From contig CADEHD010000002.1 in assembly GCA_902827055.1 (NCBI GenBank), positions 1 to 31,404 on the forward strand: 31,404 bases of DNA. Reading direction: 5' to 3'. Within the stretch, counting starts at the first letter, position 1, and every line of letters starts with the position of its first letter. This DNA comes from an uncultured Chloroflexota bacterium. GTDB taxonomy: Bacteria > Chloroflexota > Dehalococcoidia > UBA2979. The notes below the pieces were generated by a model. That model worked only from the letters and a program-made list of their open reading frames with translations. It did not search any database and was not told the DNA's origin. Shown piece by piece: positions 22,153-30,385 of this stretch. The translations under genes were made by a program, and so were the position numbers.

Positions 22153-22166
22153 CGCCGGATCCGGCG
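22153..22166. repeat. 14-bp perfect palindrome in the ccr/GGDEF divergent region
   Basis: CGCCGGATCCGGCG lies between the divergent Ccr-like and diguanylate cyclase genes. Palindromes this long occur by chance several times in such G+C-rich DNA, so this is a modest candidate site. Confidence 0.3.
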
Positions 22167-22270
22167 TTGGAGCCTTCGGGGGGCACGTCTGTGCGTCGAT
22201 AATGACGTGTGTGTGAGGACCGTCGGGGAGGCGTGCGCGTCCCGACACCGACATCGACCGTCTGCGTGGA

Positions 22271-22288
22271 TCGCGAGCGAGCTCGCGA
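22271..22288. promoter_or_regulatory. 7-4-7 inverted repeat before the GGDEF gene
   Basis: TCGCGAG-CGAG-CTCGCGA lies 22 bp before the preferred GTG 22311. Same geometry as the repeat at 2439-2456, but with a different sequence. Possible operator, or part of the coding region if the upstream start is used. Confidence 0.3.
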
Positions 22289-22310
22289 CCGACGGGCATG
22301 GGCAGGGAAC

Positions 22311-24152
22311 GTGGACCGGACGCTCGTCCGCCAGCTTCGCGCACTCGGGATCGACCCCGATCAACCGGTGGCGTCGCCGGAGGTGCTGGCGCGCCTGCTG
22401 GGGCGCATCAGCACCACGTACGCCATCCAGCGTGCGCTGCGCGCGAGGTTGCGCGAGCCCGCCCAGCCGGACTCCGCGAGCGAGCCCGAATCCACAGGTG
22501 TGCGGTTCGAGCGCTTCTTCGAACTCGCGAGTGACGCGATGTTCACGGCCACCCTCGATGGGTACATCACCTCAGCCAACCAGGCGCTCGCGGACATTAC
22601 CGGCATCGAGCGCAGCGCCCTCATCGGCAGGCCCTTCGCCAGCATCGCCACTGGCTCCTCGCTGGAGGGCATGCTCGCAATGCGGCGCGCCATGTTCCGC
22701 GAGCGCGACAGCGTCACGCGCTACGAGGTGGACCTGTTGCGCGCCGATGGCGGCGTGGCGCACGTCGAGCTCGCCACGCAGTTCGCGCGGTTGGGCGGGC
22801 GACCGCACGAGATCCTCGGGGTCGCGCGCGACATCGGCGAGCGGCGAGCCCGCGAGGTGGCGCTGCGCGAGCAGGCGGAGCGGGATGCGCTGACCGGCCT
22901 CCCGAACCGGATGCGCCTCCTCGCCGAGCTCGAAGAGACCATCGCGGAGCTGCCGGACGCCACCGGGGCGCTGGCGATGGTGGACCTCGATCGGTTCAAG
23001 GAGATCAATGACAACCTCGGCCACGAGGCCGGCGACCGTGTCCTCGTAGCCGTCGCGCGCGCGATGGAGCGCGTCGCGGCGCCGCACACCGTGGCCCGCA
23101 TCGCGGGGGACGAGTTCGTGGTGCTGATGCACCGGGTTACGCCTGGCGAGGCCACGGCGGTGGCGGAGCGGCTGCGTACCGCGGTGGCCGACACGCAGGT
23201 CCCCGCCCGAGGCGACCACATCCGTCCCGAGGTCAGCATCGGCGTGGCGATGATCAGCCGGCGCGCCACGCCCCAGGCCATCCTCGCGGCTGCGGACGCG
23301 ATGCTCTACGAGGCGAAGCAGACCGGGCGCAACTGCGTCGTCGTGGAGGCGACTTCCGACCGGCATCGTCGCGATTTCGACGACTTCCTGCTGGCCGACC
23401 AGGTGTTCGAGGCGATCGGCGACGACCGACTCGACCTCGCGTTTCAGCCGATCGTGAACCTCGCGACCGGGGAGCCGGAGGCCCATCGGGCAGTACTGCG
23501 GATGAGGCACCACGACGGCACGGTCACGTCGCACGACGCGTTCGCCAACGCGATGGATCGCGTGGGCGCGCTCCCAACGGTCGATCGCTGCTCGGCGGCG
23601 CTCGTGCTGCAGGCGCTGCGCGACCATCCGACGCTGCGCATCGTCCTGCGCATCTCCGCGGCGACGGTCGCCGACGGCGAGCTCTTCGAGGTCATCGAGG
23701 AGGCGCTGCGCGACCACCCCGACGCGGCCCCTCGCCTCGTCATCGAGATTGCCGACCTCACACCCGCGCCGGACCAGGAGGCGCGCCGCAGCACGCTGGA
23801 GCGCCTCCGACGTCGCGGCTGCGGCATCGCGCTGTGTGAATCCGGCACTGGCAGCAGCGTGCTCAGCATCGCCCGCGAGGTGCCTCTCTCGGCGATCACG
23901 TTCGGGGCCATGCTGACGCAGTCGCTGCCGGACAGCTCGCTCAGCCGCGCGGTGGCGTTCGCGGCGCGCTCGATGGCGGACGCGCTCGGCATCGAGACCA
24001 TCGCCGACGGCATCGACACACCGGAGCACCTGGCCGTGGCTCGGGAACTCGGGATCCGGCTGGGAGCGGGTGCACTCCTCGGCCGCGTCACCCGGCTCCC
24101 GGTCGCCCTGGTGGCGCGAGGCGACGCTGTGCAACTCGCCGAGGCGAGCTAG
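22311..24152 (+). CDS. PAS-GGDEF protein with degenerate EAL domain
   Basis: A 613-aa cytosolic c-di-GMP-type signalling protein. A short N-terminal helix region is followed by a PAS domain (about 65-178, ending VARDIGERR). Next is a GGDEF domain (about 190-345: DALTGLPNR, VDLDRFKEINDNLGHEAGD, AGDEF at 265-269) and an EAL-like domain (about 360-610). AGDEF is an active-site variant still found in working cyclases; the RxxD inhibitory site is absent. The EAL domain lacks key residues: EAH for EAL (390-392), LCESG for DDFG (508-512) and ITFGA for KID (529-533). A diguanylate cyclase with a non-catalytic EAL is inferred. GTG 22311 has AGGGA 3 nt upstream; an in-frame GTG at 22209, just after GATAAT, would add 34 residues. 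Confidence 0.87.
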   Translation: MDRTLVRQLRALGIDPDQPVASPEVLARLLGRISTTYAIQRALRARLREPAQPDSASEPESTGVRFERFFELASDAMFTATLDGYITSANQALADITGIERSALIGRPFASIATGSSLEGMLAMRRAMFRERDSVTRYEVDLLRADGGVAHVELATQFARLGGRPHEILGVARDIGERRAREVALREQAERDALTGLPNRMRLLAELEETIAELPDATGALAMVDLDRFKEINDNLGHEAGDRVLVAVARAMERVAAPHTVARIAGDEFVVLMHRVTPGEATAVAERLRTAVADTQVPARGDHIRPEVSIGVAMISRRATPQAILAAADAMLYEAKQTGRNCVVVEATSDRHRRDFDDFLLADQVFEAIGDDRLDLAFQPIVNLATGEPEAHRAVLRMRHHDGTVTSHDAFANAMDRVGALPTVDRCSAALVLQALRDHPTLRIVLRISAATVADGELFEVIEEALRDHPDAAPRLVIEIADLTPAPDQEARRSTLERLRRRGCGIALCESGTGSSVLSIAREVPLSAITFGAMLTQSLPDSSLSRAVAFAARSMADALGIETIADGIDTPEHLAVARELGIRLGAGALLGRVTRLPVALVARGDAVQLAEAS

Positions 24153-24172
24153 ACGGCGACCGCGACGGCCAT

Positions 24173-26545
24173 CTAGACGTCGTCGAGGGCCTCGATGGCC
24201 TGTTTGATCCGTCGTTCGACACGCTCGATCTCGTCGGGCTCGTCGACGCGACGCCCGTTCTCACGCAGCACGTAGAACGCGTCCACCACCTCGGGGCCGA
24301 TCGTGTCGACCTTCGCGAGGTGGATATCGAGGGCCATGCCGCGGAGGGCGTTGGTGATCGCGAAGAGCAACCCGAGGCGGTCCGCGGTTGTCACCTCCAC
24401 GATCGAGTAGCGCTCTGACCCGACGTTGTCGACGTGGACGGTCGTCGGCACGCGCACGCGGGGGACGGCGCGATAGGCCGCGCGCGTCTCGGCCAGTCGC
24501 TCTGCCACGGGGAACTCACCTGCGAGGGCCTGGGGGACGGCCTCGAAAATGCGCGCCCAGCGACGCTCGTCGATCTCGTGCCCCAGCGCGTCGTTGACGT
24601 GCATCACCTCGATGGCGATGCCGTCGTCGCGCGTGAACGCCGAGCCACCGAGCACGTTCGCGTTGTGCACGGCCAGCGTGCCCGCGACGAGCGACAGGAT
24701 GCCGGGGCGGTCCGGCGTTACCAGGGTGAAGCGGTCGACGGAGCCGAGCGAGTCCCGGCGCGCCGCCGTGCCGCCGTGCGCCTCCTGGATCAGTGCAATG
24801 TGCTGACCGATCACCTCGGGCGGGGTGCCGAGCAGGTAGCTCGGACGGAGGCGGTCGACGTGTGCGTAGACATCAGCCTCGGCGACCTGGCCGCGCAGCG
24901 CCTCGGCGGCGCGCTGGCGGAGGATCGCGAGCGTCTCCTCCTCGGGGCGCTGGTCCGTGAGCAGATCGAGGGTGCGGACGTAGAGCCCGCGCATGAGCTG
25001 GGCCTTCCACGGGCTCCACACGTCGGGACCGCTCGCGCGGGCATCGGCGACACCCACGAGGTACAGGAGGTGGAGGAGTCGCGCGTCCCGGATCTGCTCG
25101 GCGGTCTCACGGATCACGCGACCATCGGCGATGTCGCGCCGGGTGGCTACCGTCGGGAGCAGGAGGTGCAGGCGCGCGACATCCGAGAGCCGCCGCGCCG
25201 CGGCCGCATCGAGTCCCGCGCGATTCGCGAAGCGCTCCGCGATCACGGCTCCGGCGTCGCTGTGGTCACCCTCGTGGCCCTTGCCGATGTCGTGGAGCAG
25301 TGCGGCGAGCAGGACCTCGCGCCGGTCTGGGAGCTGCCTCGCGACGGCCACCGTGTCCGTGATCTCGGTGTCGCCGTCCATGGCGAGCGCCACCTCCTCG
25401 ACGGTGCGCATGACATGGACGTCGACGGGGTGACGGTGGAACGGCGCAACGTGGGGCAGACAGCGCAACACCTCCCACTCGGGGAGTAGCCTGGTGAGCC
25501 AGGGGCTGGCCGGAAGCGGGTCGAGGCTGGATGCGCCCACCTGCTCGAGCGCCATGTAGAGCAGCTCGAGGTCGGGACCGGCCGTCGGCACGGTCACGGA
25601 CGTGCGCGTGGAGGCGGGCGACGGCTTCCCCCGGAACCGCGCCAGGAGCCCGCCAAGCCCTCCCGAGGGGGCGCGCGCGTCACCGAGCCGCGCTCGGGCG
25701 TAGGCATCCACCGTGCGCCCCGCACTGAGCAGGCTGCGCTCGAACACCGGACGCCGCACGCCGAGCCACGCGGCCACCTCGGGAGCGACGTCGCGGAGGT
25801 AGCGATCATTGCGACGCTCCGCGAGCGCGTGCAGGGCGTGCCGCCCCGAGGCCAGCACGTCGAGCGCGTCCTCGAGGTCCGCGTCGAGGCGCGGCACCTC
25901 GTTGCCCTCGACGATCGACGTGGCGAAGTCGAGCCAGCGTGCCCCCTGGAACGTGCGCAGCCCGCCACGTCCAGCCTTCAGGTCGAACTCCTGCAGTTGC
26001 CAGGGCTCGCGCGTCACCTGCTCGCGGTACTGGTCGGCCAGCGCCTGCGTCAGCCAGCCGAGGCGGCCACGCAGGAGCTTCGCGAAAGCGGCGCGCCAGC
26101 GGTCGTAGAGGGCGCGGTCACCGGCCACGAGACGGGCCGTGAGCAGCGCCGTCATCGTCTCGAGGTTGCCCCGGGCGGCCTCGAGCGCCTGGTCCACGGT
26201 CCGGATGGAGTGCCCGACCTTCAGGTCGGCATCCCACAGGGGGTAGAGGACCGCGCGCGCCCGAGTCGTATCGGCCCCCGGCACCAGCAACATCACATCG
26301 ATGTCGGAGTGTCGAAACTGCTCGCGACGCCCGTAGCCGCCGACGGCGACGACTGCGACGTCGTGCGCCTCGGCCTGCACGGCCAGGCCCTGCAGCCCCG
26401 CATCGAGGTGGTCGGCGAGGATGGTGCAGGCCTCGCGAGGCAGGAACGTGGACCCGGAACGCGCGAAGGCGCGCGTGGCAGCAGCCACGCGCGCCTCCAT
26501 GAATGGCGAGAGGGGTCCGGCGATCAACGATTCTCGAGTTGCCAT
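24173..26545 (-). CDS. glnD: PII uridylyltransferase/uridylyl-removing enzyme GlnD
   Basis: A 790-aa nitrogen sensor that uridylylates and deuridylylates PII. The nucleotidyltransferase motif GGYGRREQFRHSDIDVML (69-86) has catalytic D81 and D83. A GlnD-UR middle region follows, with an HD motif in ALLHDIGKGHEGDHSDAG (415-432) and two C-terminal ACT domains (about 640-700 with LVTPDRPGILSLVAGTLA, and about 725-790 with VTTADRLGLLFAITNALRG). All four expected parts are present, so both activities are likely intact. ATG 26545 is used; the frame before it is non-homologous. Third gene after amtB and glnB, 34 nt downstream of glnB, whose product is its substrate. Confidence 0.95.
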   Translation of the reverse strand: MATRESLIAGPLSPFMEARVAAATRAFARSGSTFLPREACTILADHLDAGLQGLAVQAEAHDVAVVAVGGYGRREQFRHSDIDVMLLVPGADTTRARAVLYPLWDADLKVGHSIRTVDQALEAARGNLETMTALLTARLVAGDRALYDRWRAAFAKLLRGRLGWLTQALADQYREQVTREPWQLQEFDLKAGRGGLRTFQGARWLDFATSIVEGNEVPRLDADLEDALDVLASGRHALHALAERRNDRYLRDVAPEVAAWLGVRRPVFERSLLSAGRTVDAYARARLGDARAPSGGLGGLLARFRGKPSPASTRTSVTVPTAGPDLELLYMALEQVGASSLDPLPASPWLTRLLPEWEVLRCLPHVAPFHRHPVDVHVMRTVEEVALAMDGDTEITDTVAVARQLPDRREVLLAALLHDIGKGHEGDHSDAGAVIAERFANRAGLDAAAARRLSDVARLHLLLPTVATRRDIADGRVIRETAEQIRDARLLHLLYLVGVADARASGPDVWSPWKAQLMRGLYVRTLDLLTDQRPEEETLAILRQRAAEALRGQVAEADVYAHVDRLRPSYLLGTPPEVIGQHIALIQEAHGGTAARRDSLGSVDRFTLVTPDRPGILSLVAGTLAVHNANVLGGSAFTRDDGIAIEVMHVNDALGHEIDERRWARIFEAVPQALAGEFPVAERLAETRAAYRAVPRVRVPTTVHVDNVGSERYSIVEVTTADRLGLLFAITNALRGMALDIHLAKVDTIGPEVVDAFYVLRENGRRVDEPDEIERVERRIKQAIEALDDV

Positions 26546-26579
26546 CGTGCTCGCCCTCGCCAGACCCCGCGCACTCCGT

Positions 26580-26918
26580 CTACAGGGCGTCCCGCCCACG
26601 CTCGCCGGTGCGGATGCGAATCACATCCTCGACCGCGATGACCGCGATCTTGCCATCGCCGATCGATCCGGTGCGCGCCGTCATCTCGATGGTGGAGATG
26701 ACCGCCGGGGCCAGCGAGTCATCGACCAGGACCTCGATGCGGACCTTGGGCACGAAGTCGACTTCGTACTCAGCGCCACGATACGTCTCGGTGTGCCCCG
26801 CCTGCCGCCCGAAGCCCTGGATGTTCTCCGCCGAGAGGCCGGTGACCCCGGTCTCCTTCAACGCATCCCGGATTTCCTCGAGCTTGAAGGGGTTGATGTA
26901 CGCGATGACCATCTTCAT
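26580..26918 (-). CDS. glnB: PII signal-transduction protein GlnB/GlnK
   Basis: A 112-aa PII protein. The N-terminus MKMVIAYINPFKLEEIRDAL, the T-loop with uridylylation Tyr51 in TETYRGAEYEVDFVPK (43-58), the B-loop TGSIGDGKI (83-91) and the C-terminal EDVIRIRTGERG are all typical. PII trimers bind ATP/ADP and 2-oxoglutarate and control AmtB and nitrogen enzymes; Tyr51 matches the GlnD encoded next. Adjacency to amtB suggests the GlnK role, 32 nt after the transporter gene. AGAGGAAG is the ribosome-binding site. Confidence 0.96.
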   Translation of the reverse strand: MKMVIAYINPFKLEEIRDALKETGVTGLSAENIQGFGRQAGHTETYRGAEYEVDFVPKVRIEVLVDDSLAPAVISTIEMTARTGSIGDGKIAVIAVEDVIRIRTGERGRDAL

Positions 26919-26950
26919 GGGAATGCTTCCTCTCGTGCGCTCCCGCTCGC

Positions 26951-28201
26951 CTACTCGGCGAGGGCGTACGCCTGCTCATCGTGCAAGGTGATGTCGAGGC
27001 CTCGGCGCTCTTCCTCCTCGGTGACGCGCAGTCCGATGGTCATCTTGATGGCCATCGCGATGATGTACGAGAGCCCGAATGAGTAGACCAGGGCGATGAC
27101 GACAGACTCCAGCTGCTTGATGAACTGGTCCATGCTGCCCGCGACGGTGTTGATCTGCTCGCTGGCCAGGAAGCCCACCATCAGCGAACCGAGGATGCCC
27201 CCGACCAGGTGGACGGCGATGACATCGAGCGAGTCATCGAAGTTGAAGGCGAACTTGATCTGGAGCGCCAGGAAGCAGACCACTCCTGCCGCGAGCCCGA
27301 TCAGGATGGCACCCACCGGGGTGACAAAGCCAGCCGCCGGAGTGATGGCGACGAGCCCGGCGACGGCGCCCGAGGCGACACCGAGGGTCGTCGGGGAACC
27401 GGACCGCAGCTTCTCGACGAGCACCCAGGCCGTGGCGGCGACTGCAGCCGCGATGTGCGTGTTGACGAACGCCCACGCCGCCAGCTCGTTGGAGGCAAGC
27501 GCGGACCCGGAGTTGAAGCCGAACCAGCCGAACCACAGGATGCCCGTGCCCAGCAGAGTGAGCGGAAGGCTGTGCGGTCGGATGATCGACTGCCGCCAGC
27601 CGAGCCTCGGCCCCAGCGCGATGATCAGGGCGAGCGCCGCGGCGCCCGCGTTGATGTGCACCACCAGCCCACCGGCGAAGTCGACGGCGCCAATCGTGCT
27701 GGCGATGAAGCCACCAGTGATGCCGTCCTCGGTCGCCGTGAAGTCCCAGACCCAGTGGGCCATGGGCGAGTAGACGACGATGGACCAGATGGAGATGAAG
27801 GCCACCCACGCGCTGAACTTGATGCGCTCGGCGACCGCGCCGGCGATCAGCGCCGGGGTGATAATCGCGAACATCAGCTGGAAGACCATGATCACGGTGT
27901 CTGGGACGCCCGCGACGCCGTGCACGCCGTTGCCGCCCTCGAGGAGCGCGGTCAACCCGAGCAGGTCCATGTTGCCGATGAACGGCGCGTCACCCCCGAA
28001 GGCGAGGGAGTACCCGACCAGTACCCAGATCACGGTGATGATGCCCATGGAGATGAAGTTCTTCATGAGCATGTTCAGCACGTTCTTGGCGCGCACCATG
28101 CCGCCATAGAACAAGGCCAGCCCCGGTGTCATGAAGAGCACCAGGGCGGAACTGGTCAGCATCCATGCGATGCTGCCGCTATCCGCCGCGAATTCGTCCA
28201 T
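26951..28201 (-). CDS. amtB: Ammonium transporter AmtB
   Basis: A 416-aa Amt/Rh channel with about 11 membrane helices, no obvious signal peptide, and the twin-His pore residues His182 (VVHINAG) and His331 (AVHLVGG). The family segment DFAGG (174-178) and a cytosolic C-terminal tail (EEEERRGLDITLHDEQAYALAE), which PII proteins need for gating, are present. First gene of the amtB-glnB-glnD operon. A possible control region with repeated motifs lies in 28202-28320. A short stem (CTCGCC/GGCGAG) spans its stop codon at 26947-26963. Confidence 0.96.
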   Translation of the reverse strand: MDEFAADSGSIAWMLTSSALVLFMTPGLALFYGGMVRAKNVLNMLMKNFISMGIITVIWVLVGYSLAFGGDAPFIGNMDLLGLTALLEGGNGVHGVAGVPDTVIMVFQLMFAIITPALIAGAVAERIKFSAWVAFISIWSIVVYSPMAHWVWDFTATEDGITGGFIASTIGAVDFAGGLVVHINAGAAALALIIALGPRLGWRQSIIRPHSLPLTLLGTGILWFGWFGFNSGSALASNELAAWAFVNTHIAAAVAATAWVLVEKLRSGSPTTLGVASGAVAGLVAITPAAGFVTPVGAILIGLAAGVVCFLALQIKFAFNFDDSLDVIAVHLVGGILGSLMVGFLASEQINTVAGSMDQFIKQLESVVIALVYSFGLSYIIAMAIKMTIGLRVTEEEERRGLDITLHDEQAYALAE

Positions 28202-28243
28202 TCCTGACCTCCCCGCTGGCCCCTCGCCAACTGCGGGAAGGAT

Positions 28244-28304
28244 GTCGCGCCCCTGTTTCGCCCGGTTTACTCCGTGATTTCGCGAAGGTTGCGCCTCTGT
28301 TACG
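28244..28304. promoter_or_regulatory. Two 17-bp direct repeats upstream of amtB
   Basis: GTCGCGCCCCTGTTTCG (28244-28260) and GTTGCGCCTCTGTTACG (28288-28304) match at 14 of 17 positions and are 44 bp apart, about four helical turns. Further TTTCG motifs lie between and after them (28278-28282, 28311-28315). They sit 43-103 bp before the amtB start, a likely place for a nitrogen regulator to bind. Confidence 0.45.
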
Positions 28305-28349
28305 GGCGTGTTTCGTAGGTACGGCGGCGGAGGCGCGGCGCGGCGTTCA

Positions 28350-28379
28350 TTGCTCGGAGCGTCCGCGGGGTGTTTGAAT
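28350..28379 (+). promoter_or_regulatory. Possible promoter of the Dam-type methylase gene
   Basis: TTGCTC (28350-28355), 18-nt spacer, TTGAAT (28374-28379), then 5 nt to ATG 28385 with no Shine-Dalgarno. A less perfect version of the leaderless layout. Confidence 0.35.
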
Positions 28380-28384
28380 GCCGT

Positions 28385-29395
28385 ATGGCGAGCCTACGGC
28401 AACGCACGACCGCCGGGGCGCCCTCCGCTCCTTCGGCCTCCGCGCCCCGACCGTTCCTCAAGTGGGCGGGCGGGAAGCAGCAGCTGTTGCCCGCACTGCT
28501 CGAGGCAGTGCCCGACCAGTACGAACGGTACTTCGAGCCGTTCATCGGCGGCGGCGCCCTGTTCTTCGCCCTGGCCCACGCCGAGACCGCCCACGCGAGC
28601 ATCCTCGGGGACGCGAACGCCGAGCTGATCGCCACCTACGAGGCGGTCCGCAGCGACCTCGAACCGCTGGTGCTCCGCCTGCGCCGACTTGAGCGCGCGT
28701 ACCTCGCCCAGGACTCGGACGGGCGTGCGGCGCTCTACTACCGGGTCCGCGAGTCGCGTCCTCGCGGTCGGGCCGCCATCGCGGCGCGGTTCATCTTCCT
28801 CAACAAGACCTGTTACAACGGACTGTACCGAGTGAACAGCCGCGGGCTGTTCAACGTGCCTCACGGGCGATACCGCGCCCCGAAGATCCTCGATCGCGGG
28901 GTGCTGGAGGCCGCATCGCGCGCCCTCGCAAGCGCCGAGCTGGCGTGCCGCGACTTCGAGGCGACGTGCGCAGATGCACGGGAGGGCGATTTCGTCTACT
29001 TCGACCCGCCCTTTCACCCGCTGTCGGTGACCTCGAGTTTCACTCAGTACACCTCGACGAGCTTCGGCTGGGCCGACCAGGAGCGGCTGCGGGCCGCCAT
29101 CGACCGGCTGACCGAGCGCGGGGTCCACGTGCTGCTCTCGGACTCCCCGCACCCGCGCATCGTCGACCTGTACGAGTCAGGCGGGTACGAGCTCCGGCGC
29201 ATCCCGGCACGGCGGGCGATCAACTCGAAGGCCGCGGGCCGGGGCGCCATCGACGAGCTACTGGTGGGCAATCGCGCGCTGCTCGCGAGGCGGCGCAGCC
29301 TCAGTCGTCCGACGATCCCTCCGAGTCCCGAGACCGACGACGGCTCGGCTCGAGGGACGGCGGCTCGACGCCGACGGACCGCGCGGCCTCGCTGA
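28385..29395 (+). CDS. Dam-type DNA adenine-N6 methyltransferase (D12 class)
   Basis: A 336-aa alpha-class adenine methylase. FLKWAGGKQQLL (24-35) and FEPFIGGGALFF (50-61) bind AdoMet, FLNKTCYNGLYRVNSRGLFN (138-157) is the Dam-type target-recognition segment, and the catalytic motif IV is DPPF (207-210), a variant of DPPY. The Dam family usually targets GATC, but the recognition sequence cannot be proven by eye. No restriction endonuclease lies beside it in the window, so it is an orphan here. A basic tail of about 45 residues (RRSLSRPTIPPSPETDD onward) lies wholly or partly in the 95-nt overlap with the opposing dehydrogenase gene. Confidence 0.88.
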   Translation: MASLRQRTTAGAPSAPSASAPRPFLKWAGGKQQLLPALLEAVPDQYERYFEPFIGGGALFFALAHAETAHASILGDANAELIATYEAVRSDLEPLVLRLRRLERAYLAQDSDGRAALYYRVRESRPRGRAAIAARFIFLNKTCYNGLYRVNSRGLFNVPHGRYRAPKILDRGVLEAASRALASAELACRDFEATCADAREGDFVYFDPPFHPLSVTSSFTQYTSTSFGWADQERLRAAIDRLTERGVHVLLSDSPHPRIVDLYESGGYELRRIPARRAINSKAAGRGAIDELLVGNRALLARRRSLSRPTIPPSPETDDGSARGTAARRRRTARPR

Positions 29396-30383
29396 GGCCT
29401 CGCCAGGTCGCCTCATCGACGGGGATCGCGAGGGAGCGCTCTGCCGCGAACCGGCGCGACCGGTCTCCGGGCGTGAGAATCTCATCAACCCCCTCGCGGA
29501 AGGGCGGCTGCGTCACCCACCCGAGGAGCGCACTCATCCCCGCCTCGAGCACAGTGCGCCCCGCGAAGCGCTCGGGATCGAGCGCCACCACGAACAGCCC
29601 CACATCGGGCGGGGAGTCGGGCCCGGGTGGCGGGCTCCCACCGAGGAGCGTCGCCAGCGCCTCGACCGCGAGGGCCAGGCCGAAGCCCTTGTGCGCCGCG
29701 CCTCCACCCAGCGGGAGCAGCGCGCCGCCCGCGCCGAGGACGGCGGGGTCCGTCGTGGACGCGCCGTCCGAGTCGACGAGCCAGCCCTCGGGTACCCGCG
29801 CCTCCAGGCCCCGGGCGAGGCGCACCGTCCCGGCGGCGACCGCCGACGTCGCCATGTCGAGGATGAACGGGGCGTCGCGGTCGGCCGTGGGCACGCCGAA
29901 CGCCAGGGGGTTCGTGGAGAGTCGCGGCACCGCCCCACCGTGGGCCACGACGAGTGGTGCACCACTCGACATGACGATGCCGACGAGGCCCGCATCCACG
30001 GCCTGCTCCGCGTAGGCGCCGAGGCGCCCGACGTGGGCGACGCGCCGACCAGACACGACGCCCACCCCGGTAGCGCGCGCCTGCTCGATGGCGAGGCGCA
30101 TCGCGCGGCGAGCCGTGACCTGTCCGAAGCTCCACCCTCCATCGATGAGCGCCGTGCTGTCGCTGGAGCGCACCACGTCGAAGGGTGCGCCCGCGACGAT
30201 CACGCCGGTGGCCATCGCGGCGAGGTACTCAGCGACACGCACCACCCCGTGCGAGTCGTGACCGGTCAGATTGGACTCGACGAGGTGCGCCGCGACCACG
30301 GGGGCGTCGCCGTCCGGCGCGCCGCCGGCAACGAGCTCGAGCTCGACGAGGTCGAGGAGCTCGGCGGGAGCGACCTCGGGCAT
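29301..30383 (-). CDS. Ldh_2-family (malate/L-lactate/ureidoglycolate-type) dehydrogenase
   Basis: A 360-aa NAD(P)-dependent dehydrogenase of the AllD/YlbC/malate dehydrogenase-2 family, unrelated to Rossmann LDH. Family landmarks: NLTGHDSHGVVRVAEYL (38-54, catalytic His45), ALIDGGWSFGQVTARRAM, VGVVSGRRVAHVGRLGAYAE, PLAFGVPTADRDAPFILDMA and HKGFGLALAVEALA. It oxidises a 2-hydroxy acid, or reduces the 2-oxo acid. It follows the HpcH-type aldolase gene by 2 nt, so the two likely act on related 2-oxo/2-hydroxy acids. The last 30 codons run antisense over the end of the methylase gene; its C-terminal RRRSRDSEGSSDD tail may be dispensable. Confidence 0.9.
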   Translation of the reverse strand: MPEVAPAELLDLVELELVAGGAPDGDAPVVAAHLVESNLTGHDSHGVVRVAEYLAAMATGVIVAGAPFDVVRSSDSTALIDGGWSFGQVTARRAMRLAIEQARATGVGVVSGRRVAHVGRLGAYAEQAVDAGLVGIVMSSGAPLVVAHGGAVPRLSTNPLAFGVPTADRDAPFILDMATSAVAAGTVRLARGLEARVPEGWLVDSDGASTTDPAVLGAGGALLPLGGGAAHKGFGLALAVEALATLLGGSPPPGPDSPPDVGLFVVALDPERFAGRTVLEAGMSALLGWVTQPPFREGVDEILTPGDRSRRFAAERSLAIPVDEATWRGLSEAARSVGVEPPSLEPSRRRSRDSEGSSDD

Positions 30384-30385
30384 CG

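Noticed and set aside
22153..22166. CGCCGGATCCGGCG palindrome as a confident regulatory site
   Set aside because: In DNA this G+C-rich a handful of 14-bp palindromes is expected in 31 kb, so it is listed only as a weak repeat.
28385..29395. Complete restriction-modification system
   Set aside because: Only the methylase is present; neighbouring genes are amtB and a dehydrogenase, with no endonuclease-like frame nearby.
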